From a candidate division TA06 bacterium (lineage in GTDB: Bacteria; Hydrothermota; DG-26; E44-bin18; JADFOU01), in NCBI GenBank assembly GCA_022562655.1, contig JADFOU010000141.1, positions 1-5,859 of the forward strand: a stretch of 5,859 nt of DNA, given 5' to 3'. Both the position numbers and the translations under genes were made by a program. Positions 4,698 through 5,859 of this stretch are shown in pieces; position 1 is the first letter of the stretch, and each line of letters opens with the position of its first letter. The notes under the pieces were generated by a model. It saw nothing but the letters and a program-made list of their open reading frames with translations. It searched no databases and was not told the DNA's origin.

Positions 4698-5695
4698 CCA
4701 AAATTCATTTTCTGTATCGATTCCTGGAAAGGAGGGTAAAGTATGCCTTTTTCGGTTATGATGGCGGTGATCTTGTCGGAAGGGGTGATGTCAAAAGCGG
4801 GATTATAGACTGCAACACCCTCAGGAGCCACTCGGTGTCCAAAGATCTCCTTTATTTCCTCTCCACCCCTCTCCTCAATGGGAATCTCATCCCCTGTCTG
4901 GAGAGAGGGGTCAAAGGTAGTACTGGGAGCCGCGACATAGAAGGGGATTCGATGTTCTTTGGCTAATAAGGAGAGGGGATAGGTTCCAATTTTATTGGCC
5001 ACATCCCCATTCTGAACGATCCGGTCTGCTCCGACGATGATGGCATCCACCCCACCCTTTTTCAAGAGGGAACCGGAAGCCCCTTCAGAGAGAAGTACGA
5101 CGGGGATTCCGTTCTGATTCAGTTCCCAGGCGGTGAGGCGGGAACCCTGCAAGAGAGGTCTTGTTTCACTAACGTAGATTTTCATCTCCTTCCCTTTGGA
5201 CTTTGCGGCGTAGACCACTCCCAGGGCGGTTCCCCATCCAGCGGTTGCCAGGAGACCCGTGTTGCAGTGGGTGAGGATGTTCATCTTCTCTCCCAAGAGG
5301 ACCTGACCATTCTCACCGATCCTCCGACAGAGCTCTTCGTCCTCTCTCTCTATCGCGAGAGCTTCCTCAAGTAGGCGAGTTTTAAGTTTGGACCTTGAAG
5401 AAAGATTTGAAACCCTCCGCATCCTCTCGAGGGCTTTGAAGAGGTTTACTGCTGTGGGACGAGTAGATGTGAGAAGTCGGATTGCCTCCTCAATCGAATG
5501 ATGGTTGGAAGCGGCTAATACCACCCCAAAGGCCCCCGCCACACCGAGAAGAGGGGCACCCCGGATCCGGAGGGTGAGAATCGCCTCCACCATCTCCTCC
5601 ACGGTCTTGAGGTCTAAATAGACCAGCTCCTCAGGGAGACGGGTCTGATCAATGATTCGCACCCCATTCCCTCGCCATTGGATGCTTTTAATCAT
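4637..5695 (-). CDS. mtnA: S-methyl-5-thioribose-1-phosphate isomerase
   Basis: MtnA converts methylthioribose 1-phosphate to methylthioribulose 1-phosphate in methionine salvage, or in related 5-deoxyribose disposal. The 352-residue product is of family length and belongs to the eIF2B-like fold group. Substrate-phosphate and catalytic motifs are visible: RGAPLLGVAGAFG (45-57), LTHCNTG (141-147) with the catalytic Cys144, VSETRPLLQGSRLTAWEL (175-192), VGADRIVQNGDVANKIGTY (221-239) with the catalytic Asp224, and NPAFDITP (298-305). These separate it from eIF2B regulatory subunits. The last 20 residues or so (from NFGTTRLHEINTEKK) are encoded by a CACGAGATTA repeat and look like a foreign tail after the natural end near YPPFQESIQK. 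The frame is open upstream to 5788. The ATG at 5693-5695 (MIKSIQWRG) is chosen because family members begin this way and because the promoter lies just ahead. No other methionine-salvage gene is in the window. Confidence 0.96.
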   Translation of the reverse strand: MIKSIQWRGNGVRIIDQTRLPEELVYLDLKTVEEMVEAILTLRIRGAPLLGVAGAFGVVLAASNHHSIEEAIRLLTSTRPTAVNLFKALERMRRVSNLSSRSKLKTRLLEEALAIEREDEELCRRIGENGQVLLGEKMNILTHCNTGLLATAGWGTALGVVYAAKSKGKEMKIYVSETRPLLQGSRLTAWELNQNGIPVVLLSEGASGSLLKKGGVDAIIVGADRIVQNGDVANKIGTYPLSLLAKEHRIPFYVAAPSTTFDPSLQTGDEIPIEERGGEEIKEIFGHRVAPEGVAVYNPAFDITPSDKITAIITEKGILYPPFQESIQKMNFGTTRLHEINTEKKIILKIRV

Positions 5696-5702
5696 CAGAA
5701 TG

Positions 5703-5731
5703 AATATATCAAAAGCTAAGACATCTTTCAA
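5703..5731 (-). promoter_or_regulatory. Predicted sigma-70-type promoter of mtnA
   Basis: On the minus strand, TTGAAA (5726-5731) and TATATT (5703-5708) are separated by exactly 17 bases, each box matching consensus at five of six. Only seven bases lie between the -10 box and the ATG at 5695, so transcription would start at or one base before the A of the start codon. The message would be leaderless, which fits the lack of any Shine-Dalgarno sequence. Confidence 0.65.
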
Positions 5732-5784
5732 GAGAGAAGGAGGGAATCTGATATTTGCGTTCGCATATGATTGATTCCTTAATT

Positions 5785-5856
5785 CCACTGCTCTACTGCA
5801 ACTGCAACTGTCACTGTCTTTCCCCTGCTTCTGCTACTGCTACTGCCACTGTCTTA
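5785..5856. repeat. Second CAG-rich hexamer repeat tract, upstream of mtnA
   Basis: The minus strand reads CAGTGG, CAGTAG, CAGTAG, CAGAAG and CAGTTG-like units, the same family as at 1824-1990. A 16-base match (AAGACAGTGGCAGTAG) is exact between 1928-1943 on the plus strand and 5840-5855 on the minus strand. The tract continues close to the window edge, so its full length is unknown. The rest of the region upstream of mtnA (5696-5784) holds only the promoter. Confidence 0.82.
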
Positions 5857-5859
5857 CCC

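Noticed and set aside
5696..5788. N-terminal extension of mtnA to the GTG at 5788
   Set aside because: The extension crosses the predicted promoter and lacks family resemblance; MIKSIQWRG is the usual MtnA beginning.

Overview
The window reads as a piece of a bacterial chromosome with roughly balanced base composition. It carries five genes: one cut off at the left edge and four complete. The N-terminal lipoprotein signal of the first gene, a class 2 (quinone-linked, membrane-associated) dihydroorotate dehydrogenase and an L-aspartate oxidase together suggest a diderm, respiring bacterium. I cannot name the phylum from this sequence. Arginine is often written AGA/AGG, and four of the five genes show no Shine-Dalgarno sequence.

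Layout. At 1-427 (minus) lies the N-terminal two thirds or more of an FKBP-type peptidyl-prolyl isomerase lipoprotein. It is divergent from pyrD (560-1687, plus), and two sigma-70-like promoters sit back to back between them. pyrD converges on nadB (1986-3590, minus). The 298-base gap between these two is filled with two kinds of short degenerate repeat: a GC-rich palindromic type and a CAG-rich hexamer type. Upstream of nadB, and in the same direction, is a family 2 glycosyltransferase gene (3595-4557), only four bases from nadB. Upstream of that is mtnA (4637-5695), with its own promoter. The window ends in a second tract of the CAG-rich repeat, in inverted orientation relative to the first plus-strand block.

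Function. The proteins belong to unrelated pathways: periplasmic folding, pyrimidine synthesis, quinolinate/NAD synthesis, surface glycan transfer and methionine salvage. The arrangement therefore looks like ordinary housekeeping genes placed side by side, not a dedicated system. The glycosyltransferase gene and nadB are probably co-transcribed from a promoter at 4591-4620. mtnA and pyrD have well-formed promoters whose expected start sites fall on, or within about three bases of, the chosen ATG, so both messages may be leaderless.

Most unusual feature. Most gene boundaries carry a short, phased, degenerate repeat, of a different family at different boundaries, and some of these repeats run into coding sequence. 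They supply the nadB stop codon, the C-terminal tail of the glycosyltransferase, the C-terminal tail of MtnA and the GTG start region of the glycosyltransferase. Two more tracts are embedded in frame inside nadB and the glycosyltransferase gene. I found no CRISPR array, tRNA, rRNA, transposase or defence gene.
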